Below, in pieces: positions 22,973-32,824 of a stretch of DNA of 64,000 nucleotides. Each line of letters begins with the position of its first letter. Position 1 is the first letter of the stretch. The stretch comes from Cytophagia bacterium (GTDB lineage Bacteria > Bacteroidota > Bacteroidia > Cytophagales > Spirosomataceae). Location of the stretch: assembly GCA_004293645.1 (NCBI GenBank), contig REAB01000058.1, positions 30,548 through 94,547 of the forward strand, in the 5' to 3' direction. The notes beneath the pieces were generated by a model. That model saw nothing but the letters and a program-made list of their open reading frames with translations. It was not told the DNA's origin and did not search any database. Position numbers and translations under genes: made by a program.

Positions 22973-24196
22973 ATGACTCCATCGCGGCGACAGGTTTTGG
23001 GGGGCGCGTTCATTTTAACGCTGTTCGCGTACGTACTGTATGCGTACTGGCAGCCCGTTTATACCTACGCCAAGCTCGACCCGCGCTTCGATGCCCACCA
23101 GTATGGTCGCGCTTACGCCTATTTTAAGGGGCAAGCCGCCCAGTATTCACTTTCTTTTCCTTTCAATGCCCGCATTTTAGGGCCGTGGTTGGCGGCACAG
23201 TTTTCGGCTGCTTCTATTTCAGGTATTTTTCGGAGTTTAAATGGCTTTTTTCTGCTGCTAACGGTGGGTTTTTTGGTGTTGATTTGGCAACAGTTTAATA
23301 TCCGTAAGCCGCTTATTTTCATTGGCTTATGCTGGGTTTTGTTGCACTGGAAAGGCCCCGTCAGAATGTACCTCCCCGACCCTATTTCGGCTGATGTTCC
23401 ACTTTATTTTTTTGAGGTCGCTTGGCTCTATTTGGCATTGAAAATCAGTCAAAATGCCTTTAAATTCACCGCGATTCAAGCGGTATTTTTTGGCTTGATT
23501 GCCATTTTGGGAACGCTCCAAAAGGAAGTGTTTTTGGTTGTCATAGCTGCGACTTGGGCTTTCTTTTTGTTCCAAAAGCAGCGCATTCATTGGCTATTTT
23601 TGGGGTGCTTGGGGCTGGGTGCGGCAGCACACGGACTGGCCGACTGGCATTTTGCGCCAATCCAAACCGACTGGCGGAATTTTGGCCTCATCACGGTCTT
23701 GCGGGGGCTGAAACGCTATGCGCTTGCCCCCGACTTGTGGATTCGTTTGCCCGTGAGTTGGTTGTTGGCTTATGGTTTTTTGTGGCTTGGGCGCGGGGTG
23801 GTCGTTGTGCCTTCTGCTCAACGCTTTGGGTTTCGGTATTTGCAACTGATGTCGCTTATTTGGCTGGTATTGAGCATAGTAGGCGGCGGCGACACCACGC
23901 GCATTTTTGTAAATGGTCTGCCTTTTGTACTCACTTTTTTGCTGATACGCCTCCACGCGCAGCCCCGCTGGGTGGGTTGTGGCGCAGCAATGGCCTCGTT
24001 GCCGCTCATGCGGCTGCACTTGTTAGAACCCGACTTGGGGCTGTTTCCACAAAAAAATTTGGAGTGGTGCGTAGAGTGCTGGACTTTGGCCCAAAGCTGG
24101 CCTTACTGGGTCTATGCGGCATTAATTTTAGGGGTTTATCAATACTTTGCGCGTCGCTTGGAGGCCGCCGATGCCCGTAAATCGCACAAAATATAA
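22973..24196 (+). CDS. Polytopic membrane protein of unknown function
   Basis: 407 aa with roughly nine to ten membrane helices. An Asp-rich loop follows the first helix (YAKLDPRFDAHQYGRAYAYF), and later LPDPISADVPLYFFEVAWLY precedes another helix. The layout of an acidic first loop and many helices recalls GT-C glycosyltransferases, but I see no decisive motif, so no function is given. The last 69 bases overlap the 3' end of the convergent gene at 24128-26386, so the ends of both proteins are encoded by the same DNA. Confidence 0.65.
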   Translation: MTPSRRQVLGGAFILTLFAYVLYAYWQPVYTYAKLDPRFDAHQYGRAYAYFKGQAAQYSLSFPFNARILGPWLAAQFSAASISGIFRSLNGFFLLLTVGFLVLIWQQFNIRKPLIFIGLCWVLLHWKGPVRMYLPDPISADVPLYFFEVAWLYLALKISQNAFKFTAIQAVFFGLIAILGTLQKEVFLVVIAATWAFFLFQKQRIHWLFLGCLGLGAAAHGLADWHFAPIQTDWRNFGLITVLRGLKRYALAPDLWIRLPVSWLLAYGFLWLGRGVVVVPSAQRFGFRYLQLMSLIWLVLSIVGGGDTTRIFVNGLPFVLTFLLIRLHAQPRWVGCGAAMASLPLMRLHLLEPDLGLFPQKNLEWCVECWTLAQSWPYWVYAALILGVYQYFARRLEAADARKSHKI

Positions 24197-26386
24197 GCCC
24201 GCTGCCAAGTCGGTAGTGTAAAAAACACTTTCCAAACTCAACTCGCGCACCGCGCTATTTTTGACCAATTGCCCCGCCACGTTGAGCAATTCTAACGTAC
24301 CTAAACTGGGGACACGCACGTAAACAAACGCCTGAGCAGGGTTGGGATAAACCACCATTTCGAGTGCGTCGGAGGTAGTAGGCAGTAGCTTGGGTGAAGT
24401 GTTTTTGAGCCACAACAGCCCGCCGTTGCGCGTACCGAGCAACAGTTCGGGTTGTTGGTCGCCGTCTAAGTCGCCCAACGCGGCTACCAGCCCTACGGTT
24501 GTTTTAAACGGCTCTGTTTTATTTAATAACTCATTAAAAATCAGACTATTGTATAGTTTTATTGGCTCTTTCAATTGGGCAAAATCTTGATAAACTCCCA
24601 ACGAACCCGATTGCCCGCTCACTATCAACTCAGGTTTTCGGTCGCCGTTTAAGTCGGCTACGGCAAATGAATGTACGTCAAAATCTATTTCAAAGCCACC
24701 CCACAGCTCGTTGGTCAATTCATAAACTGGCGCGGCGTTGGTACCCACGTTGCGGTGCAGTTCTACGTTGCCCGAGCCTTTGCCAATGAGCAAATCGTTG
24801 CGTCCGTCGGTGTCTATGTCATATACAAAAGCGGTTTCGCCGTTCACAAAATTTTCTGGCACGGGCAGTTGGCTGAGGCGGTCGGTGGTGAGCTGCATGG
24901 CGCGACCGCGCGGGGCGGTATTGGGCAAATAGCTAATCTGCATGCCCCGAAAAGTATGCGCCACGTAGCCGAAGTCGAGCGTACCGTCGTTGTTTACATC
25001 GGCAAAAAACGGTTTTACGTTGGTAATCAGCGCGGGTTGCTTGGGGTCGGTGCTGAGTTTGACCGCGATACCCAGAAAATCGGTAGAAATGAGCTTAAAG
25101 TGCGGCTTTGTGCGCGAACCAATGTTCTCAAAAAACCACACGCTGGCCTTGTAAGCTCCCGTTGCGTTGGTGCGTGCGCCCGCGTAGCCTACAAAGAGGT
25201 CGAGGTCGCCATCGCCGTCGTAGTCGGCCAGGGCGGGGGCGACATTTTCGCCGAGGTCGAGCATTTCATTTTGCAAAAAATCGGCCTGTTGATAGGTGTA
25301 TTTGGGTATTTTTTCGGTGCCTTCATTTTTGTAAAACCAGTTTGATTGGGCAAAATTAACCAGACCGCCTTCATTGAAAGAAACGCTGGGCGAAGCCACC
25401 AAATCTTTGCGTCCGTCAAAGTCTAAATCTTCGACATAAACCGACGGAAAGACGGCAAAATTGATGGGTTTATTGGCAGGAAACTGGGTGTCAAAACTTT
25501 TAATGACGGCCTCGAAGGTGTTGTTGGTACCGTTGGTGAGTTGTGCAATATTGGTACAAGTAACGTGGCCGTGCAGCAAGTCCACGAGGCCGTCGCCGTT
25601 TAAGTCGCCCGCCCAGAGCGAGTTGCCCGCGTGCAGCGTGCGGGCGGTGCGCCCCCCCGCACCTACGCCAATGCCGCAGTCTTGATTGAGCTTGAAATCG
25701 TTGCAGTGTTCTTTAAAAAAACGGCCCCAGCAGGTATTTACTTTTCGATACAAAAAAGGTTGTTTTTTACCGCGCTCCACGCTAAAATTTTGGTGGTATT
25801 CGATGCTATTCCCCGTAAAGTCAAACACAAAAATATCTAAGTCGCCGTCGGCATCTAAATCAATGAGGGCGGGCAAATCGGAAGATTGAACGTACAAATT
25901 AATATTGCCCGAAAAGCCCTCGCTCATCAGCGGGTCGGCGATGAGTTGCCACGCAAATCCGTTGGAATGTGCCACATTTTTAAAAACCCGAATGCCTGCT
26001 ATAGTGCTGGTAAAGAGGTCTTTACGTCCGTCCAAATCGTAATCAACGAGCAGTACCCAATTTTGTAAATCAGTTGGAAAAAGTACTTCGTAGCGCGGGG
26101 CGTGCTGCCACACGTAGCCATTGCCCTGTGGCACGGCCAAGTACGTACTCAAGCGCCTGCCCGCGCGGTCAAACACCACAAGGTCTTCTTGGGCATCGTC
26201 GTTGAGGTGCATTTTTGAATACTGCCCGCTGTTGATTCCGCCCGCCCATGGGTTGCGCAGGGTTTTGCCGTTTAAGGTCATTTGAGCGGCATTGTCCCAC
26301 TTAAAACTGTAGGTTTGGGCGTGACTTTTGTTGCCAAAAATCAGCAAAAACCACACCGCCCACAATGGAAACAAACGTAATGACAT
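24128..26386 (-). CDS. Secreted FG-GAP/VCBS repeat protein with T9SS sorting domain
   Basis: 752 aa from ATG at 26386, which gives a clean signal peptide (LFPLWAVWFLLIFGNKSHAQ). The body is a beta-propeller of FG-GAP/VCBS repeats with calcium-type loops: VDYDLDGRKDLF, IDLDADGDLDIFVFD, GDLNGDGLVDLLHG, ADYDGDGDLDLFVGYAG and GDLDGDQQPELLLG. The last 75 residues (VVYPNPAQAFVYVRV ... RKVLINP) form a type A T9SS C-terminal domain, so the protein should cross the outer membrane by type IX secretion and be anchored at the surface. The substrate or partner is unknown. Confidence 0.88.
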   Translation of the reverse strand: MSLRLFPLWAVWFLLIFGNKSHAQTYSFKWDNAAQMTLNGKTLRNPWAGGINSGQYSKMHLNDDAQEDLVVFDRAGRRLSTYLAVPQGNGYVWQHAPRYEVLFPTDLQNWVLLVDYDLDGRKDLFTSTIAGIRVFKNVAHSNGFAWQLIADPLMSEGFSGNINLYVQSSDLPALIDLDADGDLDIFVFDFTGNSIEYHQNFSVERGKKQPFLYRKVNTCWGRFFKEHCNDFKLNQDCGIGVGAGGRTARTLHAGNSLWAGDLNGDGLVDLLHGHVTCTNIAQLTNGTNNTFEAVIKSFDTQFPANKPINFAVFPSVYVEDLDFDGRKDLVASPSVSFNEGGLVNFAQSNWFYKNEGTEKIPKYTYQQADFLQNEMLDLGENVAPALADYDGDGDLDLFVGYAGARTNATGAYKASVWFFENIGSRTKPHFKLISTDFLGIAVKLSTDPKQPALITNVKPFFADVNNDGTLDFGYVAHTFRGMQISYLPNTAPRGRAMQLTTDRLSQLPVPENFVNGETAFVYDIDTDGRNDLLIGKGSGNVELHRNVGTNAAPVYELTNELWGGFEIDFDVHSFAVADLNGDRKPELIVSGQSGSLGVYQDFAQLKEPIKLYNSLIFNELLNKTEPFKTTVGLVAALGDLDGDQQPELLLGTRNGGLLWLKNTSPKLLPTTSDALEMVVYPNPAQAFVYVRVPSLGTLELLNVAGQLVKNSAVRELSLESVFYTTDLAAGLYFVRFTGIGGLQATRKVLINP

Positions 26387-26459
26387 AAAGGGGTTTGTTT
26401 TTGGGAATATTCTCCAAACCATTAACGACAAATGGCCTGCCAATAGTGTAGCCGCTTTT

Positions 26460-28925
26460 TTATCTTCGTTTTTTGGCTTTGGCGGCGGCCACTATCTGCC
26501 GCTGCTTGGCTTCGGTACTGCGCTGACCACCACGGTTTGGCTGGGTGTTCATGAGATTTTTGATGGACCGCCCCGTGCCAGCAAGCTCCAAATCTATGCT
26601 ACGGCGGCTGAGGTTGATGTCTTTGACGCGCACTTTTAACGCTCCACCAAAAGCGTATATTTTTTTGCTTCGCTGCCCTACAATGCGGTAGTTTTCTTTG
26701 TCGAGTTCGTAATAGTCGTCGTTGAGGTCGTTCATGCGTATCATGCCTTCGCAGGAGGTTTCGGTTATTTCTACAAAAATTCCGAACTCCGTTACGCCCG
26801 TGATGATGCCGTCCCAGATGCGGTCGGGCTCCATTTTGGACATAAACTCCACTTGTTTGTATTTAATAGAAGCGCGTTCGGCATCGGTAGCGAGCTTTTC
26901 GCGCTCAGACGAGTGCTTGCAGGCGGCCTCCAAAGCCAAGCTATCTGACGACTTGCCTTTGTCTATGTAATGTTGCAATAAGCGGTGGGCCAGCACGTCG
27001 GGGTAGCGGCGAATGGGCGATGTAAAGTGCGAATAGCGCCGAAATGCCAAGCCAAAATGCCCCAAGTCTTGGGTGCTGTAACGGGCTTTGGCCATGGTTC
27101 TGACGGCGAGTTGTTCCAACACATTTTGCTCGGGTCGGCCTTCGATTTTACTGAGCAGGCCATTCAACGAACTGGACACGCTGTTTTGGTCGGTTACGGT
27201 CATTCCGTAGCCCAATTTGGTGGCAAAAGCCGCAAAAATGCGCAGTCTTTCCATGTCGGGCGCTTCGTGCACGCGGTAAATCATGGTGTTGCCTGGGTTG
27301 GCTTTACCGTGGGCAAACTCGGCCACGCGCTTGTTGGCCAGCAACATAAACTCTTCAATGAGCTTGTGGGCATCTTTGCGCACTTTTTGGTAAAGGCCAA
27401 TGGGTGAGCCGTTTTCGTCGAGTTTAAACTTCACTTCAACGCTCTCAAAATTGATGGCTCCCTGCGCAAAACGCTTATCTCGCAGTTGGTGCGCCAAGCC
27501 ATTGAGGAGGGTGAGGGTTTGAGGGTAGTTGGCGAGTTTTGAGTTTTGAGTTGTTGAGTTGTTGAGTTGTTGGGGGTTGAGTTTTGAGTTATTGGGGGTT
27601 GAGTGTTGATTTGTTGAGTGTTGAGTGTTGAATATTGAATATTGAGTGTTGAGTGTTATTTGTTCATTGTTATTTGTTAATTGCTCACTGTTATTTGTTA
27701 TCTGTTCCCTGTTATTTGTTATCTGCTCAATGACTTCCTGCGCTTCTTCGTAGCTAAAACGGCGGTCGGAGTGAATGATGGTGCGGCCAAACCATTCTTT
27801 GACAATTTGGGCATTGGGAGTCATTTCAAAAACCGCCGAAAACGTGAGTTTGTCTTCGTTGGGCCGCAGCGAGCAGAGATTGTTCGATAGTTTTTCGGGG
27901 AGCATGGGCACGGTGCGGTCCACCAAATAAACCGACGTAGCGCGGGCGTACGCCTCACGTTCGAGGGCGGTGTTGGGCTTTACGTAGTGCGACACATCGG
28001 CAATGTGTACACCAATTTCGTAGTTGCCATTTTCTAAATATTGCACCGAAAGCGCGTCGTCAAAATCTTTGGCATCGGCGGGGTCGATGGTGAAAGTTAG
28101 TACGGAGCGCATATCGCGGCGGCGGGCTATTTCGGCTTCTTCAATAATGGTAGAGATGGCTTCCGACTCGCGCTCCACATCTTCGGGAAACTTGTAGGGC
28201 AACCTAAACTCGGCCAAAATAGCGTGCATTTCGGCGTTGTTATCGCCTACATTGCCCAATATTTCTATTATTTCGCCTTCCATAAACTGCCCTTGTTTGG
28301 GCCACTGCGCCACTTTTACAATTACTTTTTGGTTGGGTTTGGCATTGAGAATCTTCTCTTGGGGGACTAAAATATGCTCATAAATGCGGCGGCTGTCGAG
28401 TTCAACTACCCCGTAGTTGGGCCATTGGTCAAAAATACCCACAAACTCAGTGCGGCCTCTTTCCAAGATTTTCTCCACGCGCCCTTCGCGTTTTTTACTG
28501 TTTCGGTTGTTGCTAAAAACCTTCACTTGCACCAAATCGCCGTCAATGGCCGTGCGGAGGTTGTCGCTATCTACTTTGACATCGCCGCCACCGTCTTCCA
28601 TGAGCACAAAGGCGTAGTTTTTGTGAACGTGCTCCACGCGCCCCACGAGCTGATTGGCCGCAGGATTGACCACAAAGCGACCGTCGGCGGTTCGGTTAAT
28701 GATTTTTTCGGTAGTGAGTTCTTCGAGTATGCCCGTCAATATTAGTTGCAGGCGTTCGTCGAAGGCATCAAAATGGTCAAGAATATCTTGGCGACTGAAA
28801 GATCGTTCGTCGTTTATTTCAAAAAAAGTAGCGAGTTCTGACTTTAATTCTTCCACAAAAGATACCACCGTGCGGGGGCGTTTAGCGGAGCGGCTGTTGG
28901 CTGGTTGGTTATTTTTTTTCTTCAT
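26460..28925 (-). CDS. rnr: Ribonuclease R with an in-frame repeat insertion
   Basis: 821 aa. The order is an N-terminal winged-helix-like region, cold-shock domains (VGRVEHVHKNYAFVLMEDGG), the RNB catalytic domain (TIDPADAKDFDDALSVQYLE with the metal-binding Asp residues; RRYSHFTSPIRRYPDVLAHR) and a C-terminal S1 domain (WDGIITGVTEFGIFVEITET). It degrades structured RNA 3' to 5'. Residues about 399-463, between RRFSYEEAQEVIE and LTLLNGLAHQLRDKRF, are an Asn/Gln/Thr/Ser-rich insert not expected in the family, encoded by simple repeats. The catalytic motifs on both sides are intact and in frame, so the enzyme may still work. Confidence 0.93.
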   Translation of the reverse strand: MKKKNNQPANSRSAKRPRTVVSFVEELKSELATFFEINDERSFSRQDILDHFDAFDERLQLILTGILEELTTEKIINRTADGRFVVNPAANQLVGRVEHVHKNYAFVLMEDGGGDVKVDSDNLRTAIDGDLVQVKVFSNNRNSKKREGRVEKILERGRTEFVGIFDQWPNYGVVELDSRRIYEHILVPQEKILNAKPNQKVIVKVAQWPKQGQFMEGEIIEILGNVGDNNAEMHAILAEFRLPYKFPEDVERESEAISTIIEEAEIARRRDMRSVLTFTIDPADAKDFDDALSVQYLENGNYEIGVHIADVSHYVKPNTALEREAYARATSVYLVDRTVPMLPEKLSNNLCSLRPNEDKLTFSAVFEMTPNAQIVKEWFGRTIIHSDRRFSYEEAQEVIEQITNNREQITNNSEQLTNNNEQITLNTQYSIFNTQHSTNQHSTPNNSKLNPQQLNNSTTQNSKLANYPQTLTLLNGLAHQLRDKRFAQGAINFESVEVKFKLDENGSPIGLYQKVRKDAHKLIEEFMLLANKRVAEFAHGKANPGNTMIYRVHEAPDMERLRIFAAFATKLGYGMTVTDQNSVSSSLNGLLSKIEGRPEQNVLEQLAVRTMAKARYSTQDLGHFGLAFRRYSHFTSPIRRYPDVLAHRLLQHYIDKGKSSDSLALEAACKHSSEREKLATDAERASIKYKQVEFMSKMEPDRIWDGIITGVTEFGIFVEITETSCEGMIRMNDLNDDYYELDKENYRIVGQRSKKIYAFGGALKVRVKDINLSRRSIDLELAGTGRSIKNLMNTQPNRGGQRSTEAKQRQIVAAAKAKKRR
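27536..27730. repeat. Simple-repeat insertion inside the RNase R gene
   Basis: The plus strand shows strings of TTGAGTTGTTGAG, TTGAGTGTTGAG and TTATTTGTTATCTG units. This is the kind of AT-rich degenerate repeat usually found between genes in this phylum. It is about 195 bases, a multiple of three, with no stop codon in the rnr frame. Confidence 0.8.
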
Positions 28926-29072
28926 TTCGATATTTCCTTGCGCTGTACTGCTGTTTTTAGGTGCGCTATATTGTTTAAACGCTTAAATGACGGGCGTAGT
29001 TTCGTGTACGTTCGCGTTGTTCTTTTGTCCACTTAGTAACGAGGCTGGATTCAAGTCATAAATGCAATAGAT

Positions 29073-29118
29073 AAATCAAAAAGTGATGAGTAGAAAACTA
29101 CCCATCACTTTTTGATTT
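29073..29118. terminator. Strong hairpin terminator downstream of the BNR gene
   Basis: AAATCAAAAAGTGATG ... CATCACTTTTTGATTT forms a 20-bp stem with an AAAA loop and T-rich arms. It lies about 70 bases after the stop of the minus-strand BNR gene. A near-identical hairpin is at 59783-59826. Confidence 0.75.
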
Positions 29119-29189
29119 ACTCATTATAAAATACTGACAATCAGAGCTTTAATATATCATAAACTGTAATTTATTGACCGTAAACTACA

Positions 29190-32100
29190 CTAATTTACGT
29201 TAATAGCCTTGATGTCGGCTTGGCGTACGGCTTCGTTAAAAGCGGGCACTTCTTTGCTCAACACGCTGCGGAGTTTTTCGAGTTGCTGGTCTATCTTGTT
29301 GGCCAAATCTTGGTAAGCCTCTTGCGATGCCTTAGTAGGCCGCGCATCGGCCGCCGAAACAGCACTGCCTACGCCCGCCAGTTTGTCGTTGAGCTGAATG
29401 GCAAAATTGAGTGCGTCTTGACTTGCCTTCGACTTGGGCTGCATGAGCGTACTTTCAATTTTATCCATTTCTTCGAGCATCGGTTTTACTTGTTTTTTCA
29501 ATCGGTTGGCCAAGGCGGTATCTTTCACGGCTTTCATGTAGCCCCCAATCTCCTCGCGCACCTTCCTGATTTGGTTCACGCCTTTGTGGTTTTCGGAGAG
29601 TTTTTTGTTAATTTTTAACAACAAATCAAACTGCTCTTTAAACTCCGCGTCGGTGATTTTGACGCGTGGGTCTTTCAAAATGTCAAATTCTTGCTCTTTT
29701 ATCACCGTTTTGCCCATCAGCAAGCGCACTTTGTATTTGCCAGGCACTACTTTGGGGCCAATTGTTGAGCCACTCCACATGATATTCACGCCGTCCACGG
29801 CGGTGGCATCGGGGTAACGCATATCCCACAAAAACGTGTTCATGCCCGCCTTCGTGGCCAGCACATCGGCACGTTTTTGCTTGGGGTTTTCGTAAAATTC
29901 GCGGGCTACTTTTACTTCTTCGCCTTTCTTGTCTTTTTTGTTCGAATAAGAAATAATGGTGTCGCCGCTCATGGTCAGAAACTGCAACCGCAGCTCATCT
30001 TTGGGTTGGTCTTTCAAATAATACCGCACCAGGGTGCCGTTGGGGGCATTTTCGCCTTCGGTTAGGTTTTCATCAATCACAAAACGACCACCGCCCACCA
30101 TGCGATACGAGTGGCGTGGTTTGTAAAGGTGTGCATCGGCAGTTACTTGGTTGTCCATTATTTCGTGCAGTGGCGTAAGGTCGTCCAGCACCCAAAAACT
30201 ACGCCCGTGAGTGGCCAATATGAGGTCTTTTTCGCGCTTCTGAATCACCAAATCGTGAATGGGCGTGAGGGGCAAATTGAGTTGTAATTTTTGCCAATTA
30301 TCGCCATCGTTGAACGACACATATACCCCACGCTCCGTACCCGCGTAGAGTAAGCCGCGCTTGTTGGGGTCTTCGCGCACCACCCGCGTCCATTCGTTAT
30401 CAGGAATTCCTTGCGTGATGAGCGTCCAAGTCTTGCCGTAGTCGGTGGTTTTAAACAAATACGGTTTGTGGTCGTTGAGTTTGTAGCGGGTAGCGGCCAA
30501 ATAGGCTTTGCCTTTGTCAAAACGCGACGTTTCGAGCAGGCTCATCATGGCAAACTCACCGAGCATAGTTTGGGGTGGCGTTACGTTTGCCCAATTTTTG
30601 CCCGCGTCGCGGCTTATATGCACCATGCCATCGTCGGAGCCAGTCCAATAAACGCCCTTTTCGTGTTCACATTCGGCAAAAGTAAAAATGGTGGCGTAGG
30701 TTTCGGCCCCCGTTTGGTCTTTGCTGATGGGGCCGCCCGTAGAGCCGAGCGTAGCAGGGTCGTGGCGCGTTAAATCGGGGCTTATTACCTCCCAACTGTG
30801 GCCGTAGTCGGTGGTTTTATGCACAAATTGCGACGTAGCAAAGAGGGTTTTGGGGTCGTGTGGACTAAACACAATGGGGTAAGTCCACTGAAAACGGTAC
30901 TTACGCTCGCTCGAAGGCGCGCCCATAAAATACTCGGGATACACGTTGATAACTTGCTCTTGGTTGGTGCGTTTGTCTTGGCGCGTGAGCAGGCCGTCAT
31001 AACTGCCGCCAAACGTAACCATGGGGTCGAGTGGGTCGGCGGCAATGTAGCCCGACTCACCGCCCGCCACCGTGTACCAATCGCGGAGGCCAATGTTGTT
31101 GTCGTCCGAGCGGCTGGCAATGCGCTTGGCGGAGTTATCTTGCTGTGCGCCATATACATTGTACGGAAAATCGTTGTCCACCGACACGTGGTAAAACTGC
31201 GACGTGGGCAGGTCTAATTCGGTAAATGTGTTGCCGTCGTCGTAGGTTACTTCGCCGCCGCCGTCGTCGCCCACGATATAGTTGGCGGGGTTGGCGGGGT
31301 TTATCCACACGTCGTGGGTGTCGCCGTGGTGCACATTGATGCGCTGAAACGTTTTACCGCCATCTTTCGATTTAAAGGCATTGACGTTCAAAACGATGAT
31401 ATTATTGTCGTTTTTGGGGTCCACAGCTACGTTCATATAATACCACGGACGTTGTTTGAGCATGGCGGCATCGTTGATGAGCGCCCAAGTTTCTCCGCCG
31501 TCTTCGGAGCGATACAAGCCCCCTTTTTCTTTGTTTTCAATCATGGCATACACGCGCTGCGGGTTGGAGGCCGACACCGCCAGTCCCATTTTGCCGAGCA
31601 AACCTTTGGGTAGGCCTGGATTTTTTGAAATGAGTTTCCAGGTGTCGCCGCCGTCGGTCGATTTATAAAGCCCACAGCCCAGGCCGCCGCTGCTCATCAT
31701 GTGGTGATTTCTGAACGACTGCCACGTGGCTGCGTACAAAATATTGGCATTGGTAGGGTCAAAAACCACATCTACTGCGCCCGTGCTGTCGTTTTTGGCC
31801 AATACTTGCTGCCAAGATTTGCCGCCATCTTTCGACCGATACACGCCCCGCTCTTTGTTGGGTGCCCAATGGTTGCCCAGTGCGGCCACAAAAAGCACGT
31901 CGGCATTGCGTGGATGCACGCTGATTTTGGCAATGGCGTTGGTAGCTGCCAGCCCCAAATGCTGCCAAGATTTCCCGCCGTCGGTAGATTTGTACATGCC
32001 ATCGCCGTACGAAATATTGCCCCGAATGTCGGTTTCGCCCATACCCGCATAGACCACGTTGGGGTCAGACTCGGCCACCGCCAACGCGCCCACCGAACTC

Positions 32101-32420
32101 GATTTGAAAGTACTGTCCGAAACAGGAACCCAGTTGTTGCCGCCGTCGGTAGTTTTCCAGACGCCACCGCCCGTAGTCCCAAAATAATAGACCAGCGGCT
32201 GCCCCACCACACCCGACACCGCCAGCGACCGTCCGCCCACAAACGGGCCAATATTGCGGTAGCGCAGGGCGTTAAAAAGTTGGGCGTTTCGCGCGGTGGT
32301 GGGCGCATTTAAGTTGGCCGAAACGGGTGCAGATGCGCTGTTTTTTTTCTTTTGGGCCAAAAGCGGCGGCGCAAAAAGCACCAGCAATGCAAAAATGAAG
32401 GTTAAGTAGGGTTTTAACAT
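29190..32420 (-). CDS. Large secreted BNR/sortilin-like beta-propeller protein
   Basis: 1076 aa with a signal peptide ending in LLAQ (about residue 22). Many BNR-type Asp boxes occur, for example YFGTTGGGVWKTTDGGNNW, MYKSTDGGKSW, VYRSKDGGKSW, LYKSTDGGDTWKL and LYRSEDGGETW, giving two propellers as in the sortilin/VPS10-like exo-sialidase superfamily. The last 150 residues are helical and charged. These proteins are often annotated as glycosyl hydrolases, but I see no catalytic residues to support a sialidase. It is probably a periplasmic or exported binding or hydrolytic protein. Its last codons are duplicated in inverted orientation at about 59.7 kb. Confidence 0.8.
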   Translation of the reverse strand: MLKPYLTFIFALLVLFAPPLLAQKKKNSASAPVSANLNAPTTARNAQLFNALRYRNIGPFVGGRSLAVSGVVGQPLVYYFGTTGGGVWKTTDGGNNWVPVSDSTFKSSSVGALAVAESDPNVVYAGMGETDIRGNISYGDGMYKSTDGGKSWQHLGLAATNAIAKISVHPRNADVLFVAALGNHWAPNKERGVYRSKDGGKSWQQVLAKNDSTGAVDVVFDPTNANILYAATWQSFRNHHMMSSGGLGCGLYKSTDGGDTWKLISKNPGLPKGLLGKMGLAVSASNPQRVYAMIENKEKGGLYRSEDGGETWALINDAAMLKQRPWYYMNVAVDPKNDNNIIVLNVNAFKSKDGGKTFQRINVHHGDTHDVWINPANPANYIVGDDGGGEVTYDDGNTFTELDLPTSQFYHVSVDNDFPYNVYGAQQDNSAKRIASRSDDNNIGLRDWYTVAGGESGYIAADPLDPMVTFGGSYDGLLTRQDKRTNQEQVINVYPEYFMGAPSSERKYRFQWTYPIVFSPHDPKTLFATSQFVHKTTDYGHSWEVISPDLTRHDPATLGSTGGPISKDQTGAETYATIFTFAECEHEKGVYWTGSDDGMVHISRDAGKNWANVTPPQTMLGEFAMMSLLETSRFDKGKAYLAATRYKLNDHKPYLFKTTDYGKTWTLITQGIPDNEWTRVVREDPNKRGLLYAGTERGVYVSFNDGDNWQKLQLNLPLTPIHDLVIQKREKDLILATHGRSFWVLDDLTPLHEIMDNQVTADAHLYKPRHSYRMVGGGRFVIDENLTEGENAPNGTLVRYYLKDQPKDELRLQFLTMSGDTIISYSNKKDKKGEEVKVAREFYENPKQKRADVLATKAGMNTFLWDMRYPDATAVDGVNIMWSGSTIGPKVVPGKYKVRLLMGKTVIKEQEFDILKDPRVKITDAEFKEQFDLLLKINKKLSENHKGVNQIRKVREEIGGYMKAVKDTALANRLKKQVKPMLEEMDKIESTLMQPKSKASQDALNFAIQLNDKLAGVGSAVSAADARPTKASQEAYQDLANKIDQQLEKLRSVLSKEVPAFNEAVRQADIKAINVN

Positions 32421-32509
32421 AATTTAGATGTATAAATTTTCGGTTGCAAAAATTAAATTTCAAAAAGGCCATCAAAGATACCACTTAAATAAGTAGTTGC
32501 GCATATTTA

Positions 32510-32574
32510 ATTGGTGGCACGACTATTACTCAAGACGCCTTTATTCAGCGTATTAAATCAGTCGTGCCACCAAT
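32510..32574. repeat. Inverted repeat in a 404-base gene-free stretch (32421-32824)
   Basis: ATTGGTGGCACGACT at 32510-32524 pairs exactly with 32560-32574. Further out, TAAGTAGTTG (about 32490) pairs with CAACTACTTA (about 32613), so the whole is a nested palindrome. The rest of the gap is AT-rich with no credible gene. It also holds a copy of the tandem 10-mer ACGTG/GCGTA motif at 32795-32814. It may serve as a terminator or be a dispersed repeat. Confidence 0.6.
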
Positions 32575-32824
32575 AATCATATAATTGCAGCGGCGAACCA
32601 TAATTTTACTCAACTACTTACGCTCAAAAATGCGTATAATTTAGAACATAATTTTGTGTTTTGGCAAAAATACGACTTTTTGCTCCGCGTGAATTTTGGC
32701 AAAGTGGGACAAAAATAGTTTTGCAACGGAAAGTTTACGGTAAGATGCGTTTTACGAGAAGCTCAAACGTTGATAAAAATTGCCGTGATTTTCAGCGTAT
32801 TTCTACGTGTTTTTTGCCAGCGTT

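Noticed and set aside
29190..32420. Sialidase
   Set aside because: Asp-box repeats are present but the catalytic Arg triad and Tyr/Glu pair of sialidases could not be identified, so only the fold is called.
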